DNA of 64,000 bases from Ostrinia nubilalis (taxonomy: Eukaryota > Arthropoda > Insecta > Lepidoptera > Crambidae), in NCBI RefSeq assembly GCF_963855985.1, contig NC_087092.1, forward strand, positions 13,826,001-13,890,000, written 5' to 3'. The translations under genes and the position numbers were made by a program. How positions within the stretch are numbered: position 1 is the stretch's first letter; the number at the start of each line of letters is the position of its first letter. This document shows, in pieces, positions 44,201-62,599 of the stretch. The notes under the pieces were generated by a model. That model made no database searches. It had not been told where the DNA came from and saw only the letters and a list, made by a program, of their open reading frames with translations.

Positions 44201-46403
44201 CAGCGTAACTATCTATTTTTTGAAGAAGTGACTCTGGATCCTTCTAAAGAAACATTTTTGGGGTAAATACCTTTCCTATAATGAAATGAAGTTTAGAACT
44301 AAGCTTTTGAATGGTACCAATATTGGTGTGAAGTGGGGATGTATATTACGTTTGAAAGTGCTTGTCGCGGGTGGTGCGATTTATTTGCTGTCGAGTGTAT
44401 TTTTATTCCCAAAAAAACATTTAACCCGCTTTATAGGATTCGAACTCGCGACTTTTGGCATAATCACTCTTTCTCATTTCGCTTTCGCGGATATTTTCTT
44501 CTTGTAAACTGAATGGTGTGATAATTTCACAGGCTTTCAACTAAATTCATTGTATTTATTTATTTTATTTTATTGTGGTAAACTAGATATTTTTAATTTG
44601 GCGTTTGTAGTGACCACTACCTACCATATTTAGCGATTTTGGAGATAATCATTTCAAGTATTTAAACTCCTGGGAATCCATTATCTTTCACGCAGCGAAT
44701 TTTTTTTGTGCATTCAACAATAGACTGCAAACTCGTCACGGAAACTATTTATAAAAGCAATCACGATGTCGATAACTTTGCAAAAATTAAATAACCAAAA
44801 TATTAAACCAGGAAGTAGTTAAGTTTGAAATACGTGAACGATTTGCATACCTATTTTGTTCATCCTCAGAACTTCATATATTGTGCATTAATTTATGCAA
44901 GAGCAATTTTATTAATGCTAATCCCTTCCTACAACCACATCTAGAGAGATAACCTGTTTACTATACTATCGTTGTTATTTATTGTAAGATAACAACATAA
45001 TTATGTTGATCTATCAATTCGACGTCCCGAATGGTAGGTAGGTACTACTTACTTCAGAATGTTTAGCCTAGGCGCAGACCACCGAATTTTTGTTGGCCGA
45101 TAGTTTAGTCGGGCAGTTAATCAGTATGGGCATGTATGGAAGTGCGCACATTACACCGATTTGGTATCGACCGATTCTTCATACAAATTGAGATCGGGCC
45201 CAACTATCGGCCAACTAAAAATCGGTGGTCTTGACTCTATGTAGAAAAGGGAACTCTCACCTAAAACTGCAGTTTACTTATTCAATCGAATATACTTTCA
45301 GGAAAAGGCCCTGACAAACTATTTAAAACCAGGTGGTGGCTCATTGTCGTACATAATAATATCACAAATGAAATATTGCAATTATGTTATTCGATTATAA
45401 TTATTTGTCGTAACATAATTAAAACATTCTTTGCCAGCTTATTCAAGTAGACCAATTTATTTAAATCGTATTGTTGCCATTTAAGGTTAACGAAAGTTAC
45501 GACCTTAATACTTACCTACTGATAAAATATTGTTACTGATATAACACTTTTGTTTGACCTACTACCACCTACTACTAAAATTATTTTTACTGCTGTTTTT
45601 TCTCAGCTAAAATATGCTTTTTTAGAGATGACAATTAATTGGTAACAAGCTAGTAGAAGGTTTAAGTCTCTAATTTATATTTTGTAATTATTTTGTTTTC
45701 AAATTCCACCAGAAAGCTTGCACCCATAACATAAGCTTATCAGTTGCTTTTTGGGGATACTTAACTGGCGTCAACATTGTCCTAAGATTTATTATAAATC
45801 TTTCGCTTGTTATTTTAAATTTCATAAGAAGTTCACATGGACCAAACTTCCAAACAATTTTAATCTGAAATCTAAAGTTTAAAATATACCCAAATTAAAG
45901 TCACATTCATTTGTTTTACGAATTTAAAGTTAGTATGTGTTAGAAAAAAGGTGAAAGCTTAATCGTTCTTCCATCGTGTTACTTTGATGACCCCCAAATG
46001 CGCTTATCGAAGGCACAATTTATACTTATTTGTAACAGTGACATACATGTAATTTAATTTATCAGTTTGTGTCGAAATCGCAACAAAAACGCAATTGTGA
46101 ACTTTCATTGCAGCATTTTTATACATAATAATATTATGTATATTAAAGAGTTAGAGTGTGAACCAACTAAGTAATAATTTCAGGTTCTAGACAGGTCATA
46201 TTTTCAGATATTTTTAATAGTTTGTTCTTCATTTCAGGTCAGCTTTTCATCATTTTTGATCAAGTAGTTTGTTCTTATTTTTATAACACAGACTACTTAA
46301 ATTAAATTGACTTACCTGTGAAATACTTCATCAAATGTTCTGCTTGTTCAGGTTCGACATCCTCCATTTTGAGGGGGAAGTTGTTGTTTTGTGTCACGTC
46401 CAT
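35090..46403 (-). CDS. cytosolic sulfotransferase A (SULT family, retinol dehydratase-like), 348 aa
   Basis: Seven exons on the - strand: 46403-46316, 41533-41399, 41168-41069, 40562-40240, 40063-39969, 36312-36129 and 35211-35090. They give 348 residues and a stop, with all junctions in phase. SULT enzymes move sulfonate from PAPS to alcohols, phenols or amines in the cytosol; no signal peptide or membrane segment is seen. Visible motifs: 5'-phosphosulfate loop YPRSGTTW (residues 71-78), catalytic His in FVKTHLP (His158), PAPS 3'-phosphate site YVARDPRD..VS (Arg179, Ser187), and C-terminal IRKGKAGGW (from Ile306). The canonical motif has GDWK where this has GGWR. Lepidopteran retinol dehydratase (about 351 residues) is a SULT-family relative with very similar AANIYNMPLRPTD and FDEEMT stretches, so dehydratase-like activity on a lipophilic alcohol is possible. 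It is the left member of a three-gene array. A hAT transposon occupies intron 5. Confidence 0.93.
35212..36128. other. SULT A intron 6 with LINE tail and MITE-like repeat
   Basis: A LINE 3' end on the - strand at about 35241-35340 (CATTTCAGCCATAGGATGTC). A fold-back-like element at about 35372-35530 has CGCCCGTATTCACAATGATT against GAATCGTTTGTGAATATGAG. The rest is unremarkable. Confidence 0.5.
36129..36312 (-). CDS. SULT A exon 6
   Basis: 184 bp, encoding DLPTAVRRVARFLNK and ending AFIRK with split G. This is the region before the RKGxxGxW motif. Acceptor TTATAG, donor GTAAAT. Confidence 0.9.
36647..36690. repeat. hairpin inside the hAT 5' region
   Basis: TCTCTGCCGGGGGAATCCCC pairs with GGGGATTCCCGGCAGAGA; arms of about 20 bp differ only by two extra G. 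It lies about 130 bp inside the left terminus of the hAT element and is a possible transposase-binding or regulatory structure. Confidence 0.6.
37262..39652 (+). CDS. hAT transposase, ZMYM/DUF4371 type, N-terminus frameshifted
   Basis: Open for 796 codons. Residues about 105-175 form a TTF-type zinc finger region (LYCTVCKLF, then H..SQTHKEC). The DUF4371/RNase-H-like core follows, with the first catalytic Asp at residue 311 (FDCTPD) and the second at 380 (SYDNGSNMAG). The hAT C-terminal dimerisation region has Glu739 in SCERSFSKLK and YLRSTMSQERLSSLAILAIE. All three catalytic acids are present. The true start is probably ATG at 37087 (MSAPRKKLSGAENRKRAKD, typical for this family), but that frame stops at 37186 while the main frame opens after TGA at 37178, so one extra base near 37180 breaks the N-terminus. 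An intron there is unlikely. The main frame begins with TTG at 37262; the first in-frame ATGs come later. Confidence 0.88.
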   Translation: MDTQVDSTNQLKLQGSDDGKQYHSSVLSQQGDNVQLASSDLLQLSSKDEIIDLMDPGTWPSQEKITDQQRSFLSKQAVLLNNEHPNNIDFRSTERNGRHLTHNMWFGTMANKEIIKRSWLVYSKTKNALYCTVCKLFASTSTSALCTEGLINWKKTLERLTEHEVSQTHKECFIKWKTRLQQMKLCQGIDRDIEQLIHSEKKKWRHILHVVMDAVMYLATNCLSFRGTKETLSDLTENFPQPSQGNFLNLVCLLAKYDPTLKYQLDHVKKGQVSYLSKTIQNEIIDMMAKKVRNTIINEIKEANYFTIMFDCTPDISHSEQMSQIIRYIKITETGCTIKESFIDFIEVDGKTGEYITQQILEKLEDDGLDIQKCRGQSYDNGSNMAGVYKGVQSRVMQMNELAMFVPCLAHSLNLVGVHSASSCPEAVNLFGLIQKLYCFFVGSTTRWKIMQKCTKTNLKGSSQTRWSAKHQAVTALLNNLPEVVKALEEIEESSSAAESKYEASHLLHAMMDFEFILNLSIWNNILREINRVNVEIQKEDIILPRSVMIMQGLVKIIQGMREKPIEHWIKEAATISEKLKIEPVLQNKRISKKKRQHDEFCEDESRTLDPNGLFSKDIKVVFDRILTEIETRVESAKSLHENFAFLSGHAFLNMSTDDLQKNGAEADLARKYSKDLNAVDFCQELSVFKDLVTEINEKSSAFDLLQHLCKNDLQEAFPNVSIALRIYCTLPTTSASCERSFSKLKIIKTYLRSTMSQERLSSLAILAIENKTAFETDFDELIDSFAEKKARRVKL
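39969..40063 (-). CDS. SULT A exon 5
   Basis: 95 bp, encoding HWTPYFEHLKEAWEQ and MLFLFYEELSK, the conserved YEEL region of SULTs. It ends in phase 0. The right terminus of the hAT element is only 38 bp downstream of its donor. Confidence 0.9.
40240..40562 (-). CDS. SULT A exon 4, catalytic core
   Basis: 323 bp. I chose the acceptor TCTAG at 40564-40563 over the TTTTCAG eight bases further on, because only the first keeps frame. The donor is GTGAGT. It holds His158 (VKTHLP) and the PAPS 3'-phosphate residues Arg179 and Ser187. Confidence 0.9.
41069..41168 (-). CDS. SULT A exon 3
   Basis: 100 bp, acceptor ATTTCAG, donor GTGAGT. It encodes [14 protein letters not shown], then LDYATSDAIPLTERYPFL, the helix following the PAPS loop. 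Length is identical to SULT B exon 3. Confidence 0.9.
41399..41533 (-). CDS. SULT A exon 2, PAPS-loop start
   Basis: 135 bp, acceptor ATTGCAG, donor GTCGGT (weak). It encodes ELTGFVRVGPKGYF and ends in ASYPRS, with G split across the junction to form the YPRSGTTW loop. Confidence 0.9.
41768..41981 (+). mobile_element. RTE-like tail copy in SULT A intron 1
   Basis: Starts ACTAGCTTTTGCCCACAGCT, includes CCGTTCAGTAGTTTTTGCGT and ends CGCATTTATAATATTAGTAG, the standard lepidopteran RTE 3' tail. The open frame at 41881-42093 is part of it. Confidence 0.7.
42805..43052. mobile_element. 248-bp fold-back MITE
   Basis: CTAGACAAAACGCACTTTTT at the left pairs with AAAAAGTGCGTTTTGTCTAG at the right. 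The two arms of about 115 bp meet at a perfect centre, GACCCACAGGTGACCTGTGG. The left arm has an extra 10-12 bases (ACCACTTATCG). Confidence 0.9.
43575..43692. mobile_element. 118-bp fold-back MITE (GTTGCACCATCTTA)
   Basis: CTAAGG..GTTGCACCATCTTA at the left pairs with TAAGATAGTGCAACCCACCC..TTAG at the right. The unit resembles short TIR elements abundant in moths. Confidence 0.75.
43868..44402. mobile_element. fold-back element, about 530 bp
   Basis: GATACACTCGACAGCAAATA, AATCGCACCAGCCGCGACG pairs with CGCGGGTGGTGCGATTTATT, TGCTGTCGAGTGTAT at 44367-44401. Two short open frames that look alike (AAGAIYLLSSV and AGGAIYLLSSV) are simply the two arms read from opposite strands. Confidence 0.75.
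44440..44475 (-). repeat. tRNA B-box-like remnant
   Basis: On the - strand, GCGAGTTCGAATCCTATAAA contains a B-box-like GTTCGAATCC. Isolated, without a cloverleaf. Confidence 0.25.
45067..45237. mobile_element. 171-bp MITE, copy 1
   Basis: CTAGGCGCAGACCACCGAAT, interior GGCCGATAGTTTAGTCGGGC, and right arm CAACTATCGGCCAACTAAAA, ATCGGTGGTC. A second copy at 61209-61393 lies in SULT C. Confidence 0.85.
46316..46403 (-). CDS. SULT A coding exon 1
   Basis: The ATG is at 46403-46401, followed by 29 codons and G; donor GTAAGT follows 46316. It encodes MDVTQNNNFPLK, then MEDVEPEQAEHLMKYFT. The same 88-bp length as exon 1 of SULT B fixes the start. Upstream there is CpG-richer sequence to about 46560. 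Confidence 0.85.
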
Positions 46404-46560
46404 GTTTACACGGCCCTTGGTGCGGTTTGTTTACGAGAACGCGAACTGTGCCAGTATTCTGCAGTGAAAGTGCGCGCACGCAGAAGTGTAGGCGAGCGCG
46501 CGGCCACGAGACTCAACGCACAATAACAATCAGAGACGTTGACTTATTCCCTTATTTAAC
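46404..46560 (-). promoter_or_regulatory. SULT A proximal promoter/5' UTR region
   Basis: The 150 bp upstream of the SULT A ATG are unusually rich in CpG (GTGCGCGCACG and GCGCGCGG blocks) against AT-rich flanks. No convincing TATA box was seen. Assignment rests on position and composition. Confidence 0.3.
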
Positions 46561-46889
46561 AGACAGTTTCATTTGTGAAGGCAATCGCAAGTTCGTTACA
46601 CCTGTCTGTCCGGGCTGATTTCGCTTAATGACCTTATGGGTGCATATATTGACTTAGTGTAGAGTTGTAATGGTGATGTAGGACAACATAAGGAAATATA
46701 TGACACAAAGGACAATGTTCGTTCTCCATACATTGTTCGCCTAAAAACCAACAATTTTGACATATTACTACCCGAAAGCGAAATAATATGATTCTGTGTG
46801 TAAGAACAATGATTCCTGATGGACACTTGCCATAAAATTAATGATTAAGAATATTAAATCACAGCGATTTTATAATATGTCGTTTATGA

Positions 46890-47290
46890 CAACATGGCGT
46901 CTAATGTATTGTGTGAATGTATGAACACCGATTCGCGAAAAATGTTTTGTATTGTCGTCACGCCGAGTCGCAGCCAAATAGTATAAAATAATAGAACAAG
47001 TTTTAGAAATACAACTCGGCATTCCACTTTATAATATGCCCACATATTGCACGTAAATAAACAACATGAATCGTAGGTTGTTTCCACCCTTGTCATCTGA
47101 CACATGAAATAAACTCCTATTGTATTATAGATATCGAAGCCGAATCGTATATAATAATAGAATGGGTTTTGGAGATCACTCGGGGTTCCACTTTTATAAA
47201 AAAATACCTACATATTGCATAAAAATAACACGAATCATGAGTTTTCTTTTCACCATTTACATCTGACACGAGATAACAAACTCATATCTC
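46890..47290. repeat. diverged tandem duplication, unit about 200 bp
   Basis: About 46960-47120 and 47128-47290 share the order GTATAAAATAATAGAA, GGCATTCCACTTTATAA (GGGGTTCCACTTTTATAA), CACATATTGCACG (TACATATTGCATA), CATGAATCGTAGGTT and CATCTGACAC. It lies 0.5-0.9 kb upstream of SULT A. Confidence 0.6.
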
Positions 47291-47715
47291 CATGACTACC
47301 GTCGTAGTCTATGCCAAAGACTACAATATTTTAAGCAAGAAGTTTCAAACCTTAGCGGCTACGGTAACCCCTGGGCCACATACATCATGATAACATTCGG
47401 TCGACACCGGAACGAAGTCTTGCGATTATGCAAAAAAGCATCGTATTCTAGTGCGGCTATATCACGTTCAATCGGGGTTTTAATTCGACTAAAGTCCTGA
47501 CTAATGACTGGAAGAAAATACGCCGCATTGTATGAGCACTTCGTGTTCGTTAAAGCGGCTTCAGATCTAGAGCTCACATAGTTTTCTTTCCAATAATATC
47601 CGCAAGTAGCGCTGCATGATCTTTACAACAAAAACGGCAATAGTTATTAAGGTGCCAAAATTATATGATTACTTTGGCACGGTATTATACACGTTCGAAG
47701 ATTTGTCATTTTCAT

Positions 47716-47880
47716 TCATTTCATCATCATCATCATCATTTCAGCCACAGGACGTCCACTACTGAACATAGGCCTCCCCCAATGACTTCCACATCGCACG
47801 GTTGGTAGCGGCCTGCTTCCAGCGCCTTTCCGCTACCTTTATCAGGTCGTCGGTCCACCTTGTGGTGGATTGACATTGCA
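47716..47880 (-). mobile_element. LINE 3' end fragment with (ATC)n
   Basis: TCATCATCATCATCATTTCA, GCCACAGGACGTCCACTACT on + is the complement of the LINE tail; the - strand encodes TTRWTDDLIKVAERRWKQA, a LINE C-terminal piece. Confidence 0.65.
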
Positions 47881-48027
47881 GAATATGACTTTTGATAGGT
47901 TCATCATAGAATTCGGCGGGGATATCCTCACGGAGGAAGTTCGTAAAAGGGTGGAACAAGATCTTATAATAATGCAAGGCCGAAGCTGTAACGCGCGTGC
48001 TCCTACGTGTAATCCGGCGAGTATGCA

Positions 48028-48110
48028 ATAATTTTTTTTTATTTTTTTATTTTTTTATGTGATAGGAGGCAAACGAGCAGACGGATCACCTGATAGTAAT
48101 GTCTGGTAAA
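48028..48110 (-). mobile_element. LINE 3' tail (GTGATCCGTCTGCTCGTTT type)
   Basis: On the - strand ACTATCAGGTGATCCGTCTG, CTCGTTTGCCTCCTATC leads into an A-rich run. This is a common lepidopteran LINE tail. Confidence 0.6.
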
Positions 48111-48127
48111 TAGTGGTAATACGTATC

Positions 48128-48335
48128 GTTCGTTCGTTCGTTTCAGCCGAAAAGACGTCCACTGCTGGACAAAGGCCTCCCCCAAGGATTTCCACGAAGA
48201 CCGATCCTGCACCGCTCGCATACAGGCACCTCCCGCGACCTTCACCAGATCGTCGGTCCACCTAGTGGGAGGCCTGCCCACGCTACGTCTTTCGGCTCGT
48301 GGTCGCCACTCAAGAACTTTCCTGCCCCAGCGGCC
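48128..48335 (-). pseudogene. non-LTR retrotransposon C-terminal fragment
   Basis: The - strand encodes MGRPPTRWTDDLVKVAGG, ACMRAVQDRSSWKSLGEAF, VQQWTSF, the same family as 31905-32080, followed by the GACGTC..CTGAAACGA tail. Confidence 0.7.
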
Positions 48336-49628
48336 ATCAGCTCTACGAGCTATGTGCCCCGCCCCGTCTATGTCTATATGCGCTACGATTACAGGGTATC
48401 ATTTTGCATAGTCGCAAGACTTCACTCCGCTGCTGTCAAATCAATGTCGCATAATGTTATCGCAATGTGTGTGGCCCTTGGCCAAATCACAGAAGCTTGC
48501 GTAGAAAGAGCACTTGAATCACAATGAAAATCAGGGTTACCATTTTATAAGATCTCCTCACTATTGAGGGTAACAAAGTAACATTAATAATCTAGCCATT
48601 AATTACATTTATTACCTATACGAGAAAGTAAAGCAACATGCGGTTTTTTTTAATTTGTAAAATATTTGTAACAGTTTGTTCCAAGTTTAGTTTTACAACA
48701 GTATTGCTGTTTCAGCTGTCACTGTGAAGCTTTGGGAAAATAAATAAATAGAAAAAATATTAACATAAATATTTATTTAAGTTTTTATGTTCATTATCAT
48801 AATATGCCAATTTAAGTTACACTGTGTGACAGTCTTTGACACTAAACAAACTCTTCAGCTTAACAATACCTACCTACAGGGCGTTTTTATAGTAATCTTG
48901 CTCTTGCTGATGAAACAAGAAGGGTTGATGATTCTACTACTGAAATACAACTACTTTTCTTACAGGACCAATATCAAATTCTCAAAAAAATTCACATCCT
49001 CGTGATGGTGATAATTTCTATGGAGAGGTTTTTTTTTATATTCGGTCTCTTGGGATAAGTTATTCCATTTGAGCAGTAGAATTAATCCTTTTTATTTGAT
49101 CACATATAAAAATAACACAAGTGTTTAGGAAAACTTCTTCTTTGGTATGGTATCACTACGGAGTTATAATGTCGGCAACTCTGTATCACTGACTTGTAAC
49201 TTTCAAACAGTATGAATAATAAGGGCACCACATTGGTTTTCTTTCTGAAAAAAGGCTTTCACTTTTAGTACTAACCCTTTAGCACTATTTCATTGAAATA
49301 AAAATACAATAAACGCACAGAAGACTGAAATTGAGTCAACTGACGTGACATTTATAATTTGTTGACATTATGACAGTTTGACAAGACTAGGGATTGAAAA
49401 AATTTTAATTGAAAAAGTAAAATGACAATTTATTAAAACGATTCACAAGGATATAATCGATTAAAAATATTTATAAAATGTTCTGATACTTGCCTGTAGC
49501 GGTTATCCAATCCTGGTTTCTACTGAAAAACTACCTCGTGGCAAGATTTTAATAAAATAATAAAATCTTTATCTTCTCTTTCACAATCTATAAAAGTTCA
49601 TTTGGTCTATTATTATACATGTGCTATG

Positions 49629-49809
49629 AATGAGGGTTTTCGCGATTGAAAAATCCGCGAGATGGCAATACGTAGACGCGAGGTCCAAATGCTGCATGAT
49701 TGGTGGATATCTATCAATGTCATGTCAAAAATAACCAATCATGCAGCATTTGGACCTCACGTCTACGTATTGCCATCTGGCGGATTTTTCAATCGCGAAA
49801 ACCCTCATT
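49629..49809. mobile_element. 181-bp fold-back MITE
   Basis: AATGAGGGTTTTCGCGATTG at the left pairs with CAATCGCGAAAACCCTCATT at the right; arms of about 75 bp include TACGTAGACG and AATGCTGCATGATTGG, with a short loop. Confidence 0.9.
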
Positions 49810-49856
49810 GGCATAGATTATGAGAGACTGGCAACTATACTAGGTTGATATATTTT

Positions 49857-50397
49857 ATGTTTCTCACACTTCAACTGGCATTGGATTCAACATCGGATTC
49901 TGACACTTTTACAGTTATGATACCATGAATATCAGTTTATGGTCCTAATTATTTTTATTTTATTTACGACCTTCGACCAGTTGGACACTTTAGATAGCTT
50001 CTTGTCATAGTGTCAATATCTTTTTAGCTTTTAACGCAAATCTAGTCTTCAAAGCAGTTTAATCGATTTATTTTATTTTAAAATCGATATTTTATTGTCT
50101 ATGATGGCCGCAGGAACATCACTATACATGGACTCCCAGCAATAAAGTACGGTAATGCCTCGTACAGATTTTATCGGCAAAAATTATGGAACTTGATAGG
50201 TTTTAGACCATGCCACGCACCAAAACGTCCGGAAGTTGTAATAGTATTATAGAATAAACGTTAAAAGACTTATTAATTTAATTTTTCAATGCTTAAGTGT
50301 CCATTAGAATGAAAGGGTGCTTAATGTATTAAAAAAAATAGAAAATAATTATGATGGGTTAATGTTTTTGGGCGGTTTTTAGGCGGTTTCTGACAAT
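49857..50397. repeat. 540-bp dispersed repeat, copy 2 (uninterrupted)
   Basis: Nearly identical to 641-1182. The bases CTGACAATGTCCTT at 50390-50403 are the empty-site form of the hAT-like insertion in copy 1. Confidence 0.88.
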
Positions 50398-51605
50398 GTC
50401 CTTTACTTATATACATAGGTACCTACTTAGTTACTTACTAAGGGTTTTGTGGGCAGATACAACAGAATCCTATACAATATTAAAATGAAATCTTATAAAT
50501 CCTTGAAAGTAATGTAACTATGTAGGCTGCCGCTCTACAACCACTTTCACTGCATCAGAATGACAGATCGCGAAATGAAATTCGACTTTCATTAAAAAAC
50601 TAATAGTACCTATTAGGTACCTACCTAATACATAATTTACTTAACAACAAAATGTTAACTGACAGAGAATGCTTACGGTATTGAGTTTGCCTTTTAATAT
50701 CCATTATATTTTACATTGTAAGTACCTACAGAACTGTTTTACGTTCGTACCTACATTGCGTTGCTCTACTTTTCGGAGCACTCTTACACATTTGGGATTG
50801 GGGCATTTTAAGTTATCTTCGATATAATTATTTCATGTTATTACTTGATAAACCCATTATTGTTAATATTTTATTTTTGTCCGAAACCTGCTAATTCGAT
50901 GTCTTGACTTGTGACCGAATATTAATTTTACAAGACAACTTTTGTTGCTTAATATTTTTTGTGTATTATCTGATCCCAAAGTGCTACAGGAGATTTTCAG
51001 TCTGCGATTAAGTCACACTTAAGTACTTTACCTTTTTAATAAAGCCTCTCAGTGTTCTTTGTGCTTTCTGCAAATTGTTGTTTACATTAAGCTGCGCCTA
51101 GATCTACTACCCACACAGTAGACGCACAGTCTCGTTTTCGTTTGCCTGTAATAAAATTTCAGGCTTAAGTACTTAGATACGTGCGCGTTGCCAAATCAGC
51201 AAAGTAAGATACAAATAATACATAGGAGTATCAAAAAATATAACACTTTCGACTCTACATTATTTGTCTCTACTGATCCTAAATAAAATCTTGACATTGA
51301 TTTTCTGTTATAGACTTTGTAGGAGGAATCAATGGATTCATAAAATGTTGATGATGATTTAATGGTTACAACACTTGCTGTGGCAGAAAGTATACCAACT
51401 TTCGTCAGTCTTTAACTTATCAAACGTGTAACATAGACTTTTAAAGTTACCTAGGTTCATAGTATACATATTTTATTCATTTATTACTTTTGTATAATAG
51501 AGCTCAGATTCCGCGAAACAAAAATTACAACTGCATAATTTAAATGAGTATTATAATAATTTTCAGTTAAGGGACATTATTTCAGAATTAATAATCCAGA
51601 ATCGT

Positions 51606-60055
<8,450 letters not shown>

Positions 60056-60938
60056 TTTAGCAGAATAATAGTTGAATTCCTTGATACCCCGGTAGTGGGA
60101 GTCTTATTAACCGAATGGTGTCTATCGTATCAATAACACAAAGTGTCGTCGTGTGTCGCAAATATTGTGATCAGTTGAATAATCTCGTGAAAATGATAAC
60201 CTATCTCTGTATCTATATCATGATAAGAATTTTATATAACTTCTAGCATAAATAAGTTTACTTTGTATATTGTATTGTATCACTCAATGGAAGACGGAAA
60301 AGATCTTAAATAAATATAATCAAATCATATCTTTGGTTTATCAAGCGTTAGATTAGCTCGTTGGAATATACTTAGTTCACAGTAGACTAAGTTAGTTCCT
60401 CGAGGAGGCAGTGGTCTGCTTCCACAAGGCATAACTTCACTTCTCGTCCATAACTCATTGATACCTTCACATTTTTGGAAGGAAAGCTCACGCCACTAAA
60501 TCTGAGACGACAATACCTACCCATAATATTGAATCGAAAAAATATTTTTGTGAATAATTGAGCGTACCTACTTTAGTATAATCATTGAAAAATATTGCAA
60601 AAACAGGAAAAAATATTCAAACTATTTTCAGGCGTGAAACCCATACTCAGCTTTGCTGTAACACCGCTGCCAACCGCTGCAAAACGTCACAGTAGTTTCA
60701 GATGAAATGATTTTCTTTTCTACTCTTTTTCATCGAGAAAATAATCGTCAAAGCAGTAAATTTCGGTTTATTTTCTTTCGTATCCGATAATTGCATTGTT
60801 TTTCCGTCACTGAAAGTGGTTCTCGTCGGTCTTTTAGTTTTATTCTTAGGTGGGTTCTTTGGTTTTTTGGACTTTCGATCTCTACATTGACATGATTTTT
60901 AGAATTAAAATAAAATACCCATTTATAGAATAAATATT
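60056..60938. other. short gap between SULT B start and SULT C end
   Basis: 883 bp that must hold the SULT B promoter and the SULT C 3' UTR. AT-rich; only a candidate TATA element is noted. Confidence 0.6.
60229..60240 (-). promoter_or_regulatory. candidate TATA box of SULT B
   Basis: On the - strand GTTATATAAAAT lies about 175 bp upstream of the SULT B ATG, within the short gap to SULT C. The sequence fits a TATA element but AT-rich DNA makes chance matches common. Confidence 0.25.
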
Positions 60939-62229
60939 CTATTTCTTGACACTCGGAAAGCGCAGGTCAGTCCCTCGCAGGTTGTCGTCGATCCACTGCT
61001 GCGCCTGCGCCGCCATCTGCTCGTCGAAGTACTCGCGCCAGCCGCCCGCCTTGCCTGGAAACATTGTAACCATTCGATTTTTAATCGAATCGTCGTATTT
61101 CGATCAAACATATTTAATAAATCCATCTGACTGGACCCTTATGAACAAAAAATATTTATAAATCTATCTGACATAAAGTTGCCGAGGAATAGAATAGGTA
61201 CTAGATTAAGCCTAGGCGCAGACCATCGATTTTTCGTCGGCCGATAGTTTAGTCGGGCAGTTGATCAGTATGGGCAAGTATGGAAGTGCGCACATTACAC
61301 CGATTCGATTTGGCCGATTCTTCATACAATTTAAAATCAGGCACAAGTGCACAACTATCGGCCAAATAAAAATCGGTGGTCTGCGCCTAGTCTAAGGCAT
61401 GCATTTTTTTAAGTTGTCAAACTTATTTTCGTCACTCTACCTTTTCTTATAAAGTGTGCGTTTTCTTTTACTAAGCCCAAATACTTAAATATATCGAAGT
61501 TAACGCATTTGTTGTTTTTGAAGTTGTGGAAGCTGAGGTGGTCGCAGAGGCGTACCACCTGCTCCTCGCTCACGGGCGCGCCGAGGAAATGCGCGACGCG
61601 TCGCACCGCGCCGGCCAGGTCCTGCAAGAACGAAGAAAAAGTTACGGGCTTTGGTGCCAAGTGGTTCTCAACTATCAAAACTTAATCTAAAGTGTGGTTG
61701 ATAACAACTGAGTATAGTTGTTGTGAGTGACTAAGTAACTAGTTAACAAACAGAGTGCTGATTGGCCCTTGATCGGTCAAAAACAATCTGAAGTTCATTC
61801 AATCAATTACACGCTGTACCTACCTACTAAAAGATTAGACGCTTTAAATATATATAAATGTGAATAAAATAAGTAAAATAGGATTTTTTAAAATACTAAC
61901 ACACGTTTTGTCAGTCAGTGAAGAGCAACGCACTGAATAAAAACATAAAATATTTTTTTAGTACTTTTGTGTAACGATTAAACTAAATCCTGAGGTGTAT
62001 TGTATTAATTTGTATTTTATACTTTTAGTTCGTGACATAAAGTAAGTGTAGTATGTAGGTATGTAGATAATACCAATTTTGGTTAGTGTCTGTAACTCAT
62101 TTGACTTTTTAATAATTGACATTACCCGCCTTACCTCAAGTATTTCTTCGTAGAAAAGGAACAACATGTTTGGATGATCTCGTTTGTCCCACGCCTCTTT
62201 GACTTGTTCAAAGTACGGAGTCCAGTCAA
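60939..62229 (-). CDS. sulfotransferase C, 3' part only (three exons in window)
   Basis: Exons 62229-62135, 61621-61441 and 61054-60939 match SULT A/B exons 5, 6 and 7 in order and phase (95, 181 and 116 bp). They encode DWTPYFEQVKEAWDK..LFLFYEEILE, then DLAGAVRRVAHFLGA..HFIRK, then KAGGWREYFDEQM..DLRFPSVKK with TAG at 60941-60939. Upstream exons with the PAPS loop and catalytic His are not in 62230-64000, so they lie beyond the right side. The C-terminal GGWR matches SULT A rather than B, so A and C may be closer paralogs. No break is visible in the part seen. A MITE lies in the intron between the last two exons. Confidence 0.9.
61209..61393. mobile_element. 185-bp MITE, copy 2, in SULT C intron
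   Basis: CTAGGCGCAGACCATCGATT.., same family as 45067-45237, with a complete right end AAAAATCGGTGGTCTGCGCC, TAG. Confidence 0.88.
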
Positions 62230-62429
62230 CTGAAATTATAATACCTAAGTTTTAAGCTTTTTAAGGATGACGATACATTAATATTATAATTACTAGTTTA
62301 TGAGGGTCAATAAAATGTCAAAAGTATTTTAAATTAAATAAATATCCTTGGACATTACACTGCGCCATCTATTTATTTAATAAAGGCATCTCTACACAAC
62401 AGTCCAGGGATATAATATTAAGTACTTTA

Positions 62430-62590
62430 TGTAATATAAACTAAGCAAAGCTTTTACTAAAAGATAGAAAACAATCAATACAAACAAATATTTTATGTTC
62501 ATGCACACAAATCTTTCTACTGTGCGGGAATCGAACCTGCGATCCGTGGCATAGAGTAGTCCGGTACGAGACGATAAACGTCCGAAAATG
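62430..62590 (-). repeat. tRNA-related SINE-like element
   Basis: The - strand has GTACCGGACTACTCTATGCC, GATCGCAGGTTCGATTCCCG, CACAGTAGAAAGATTTGTGT. It contains a perfect B box (GGTTCGATTCC) with a non-tRNA tail, as in lepidopteran SINEs. Confidence 0.55.
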
Positions 62591-62599
62591 ACTATATTT

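Larger units (their letters stand above)
46561..51605. other. intergenic region between SULT A and SULT B
   Basis: No host gene seen. Contents: the tandem duplication above, LINE fragments (47716-48335), a MITE at 49629-49809 and the 540-bp repeat at 49857-50397. The remaining parts, including 50400-51600, are AT-rich without recognised features. Confidence 0.55.
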
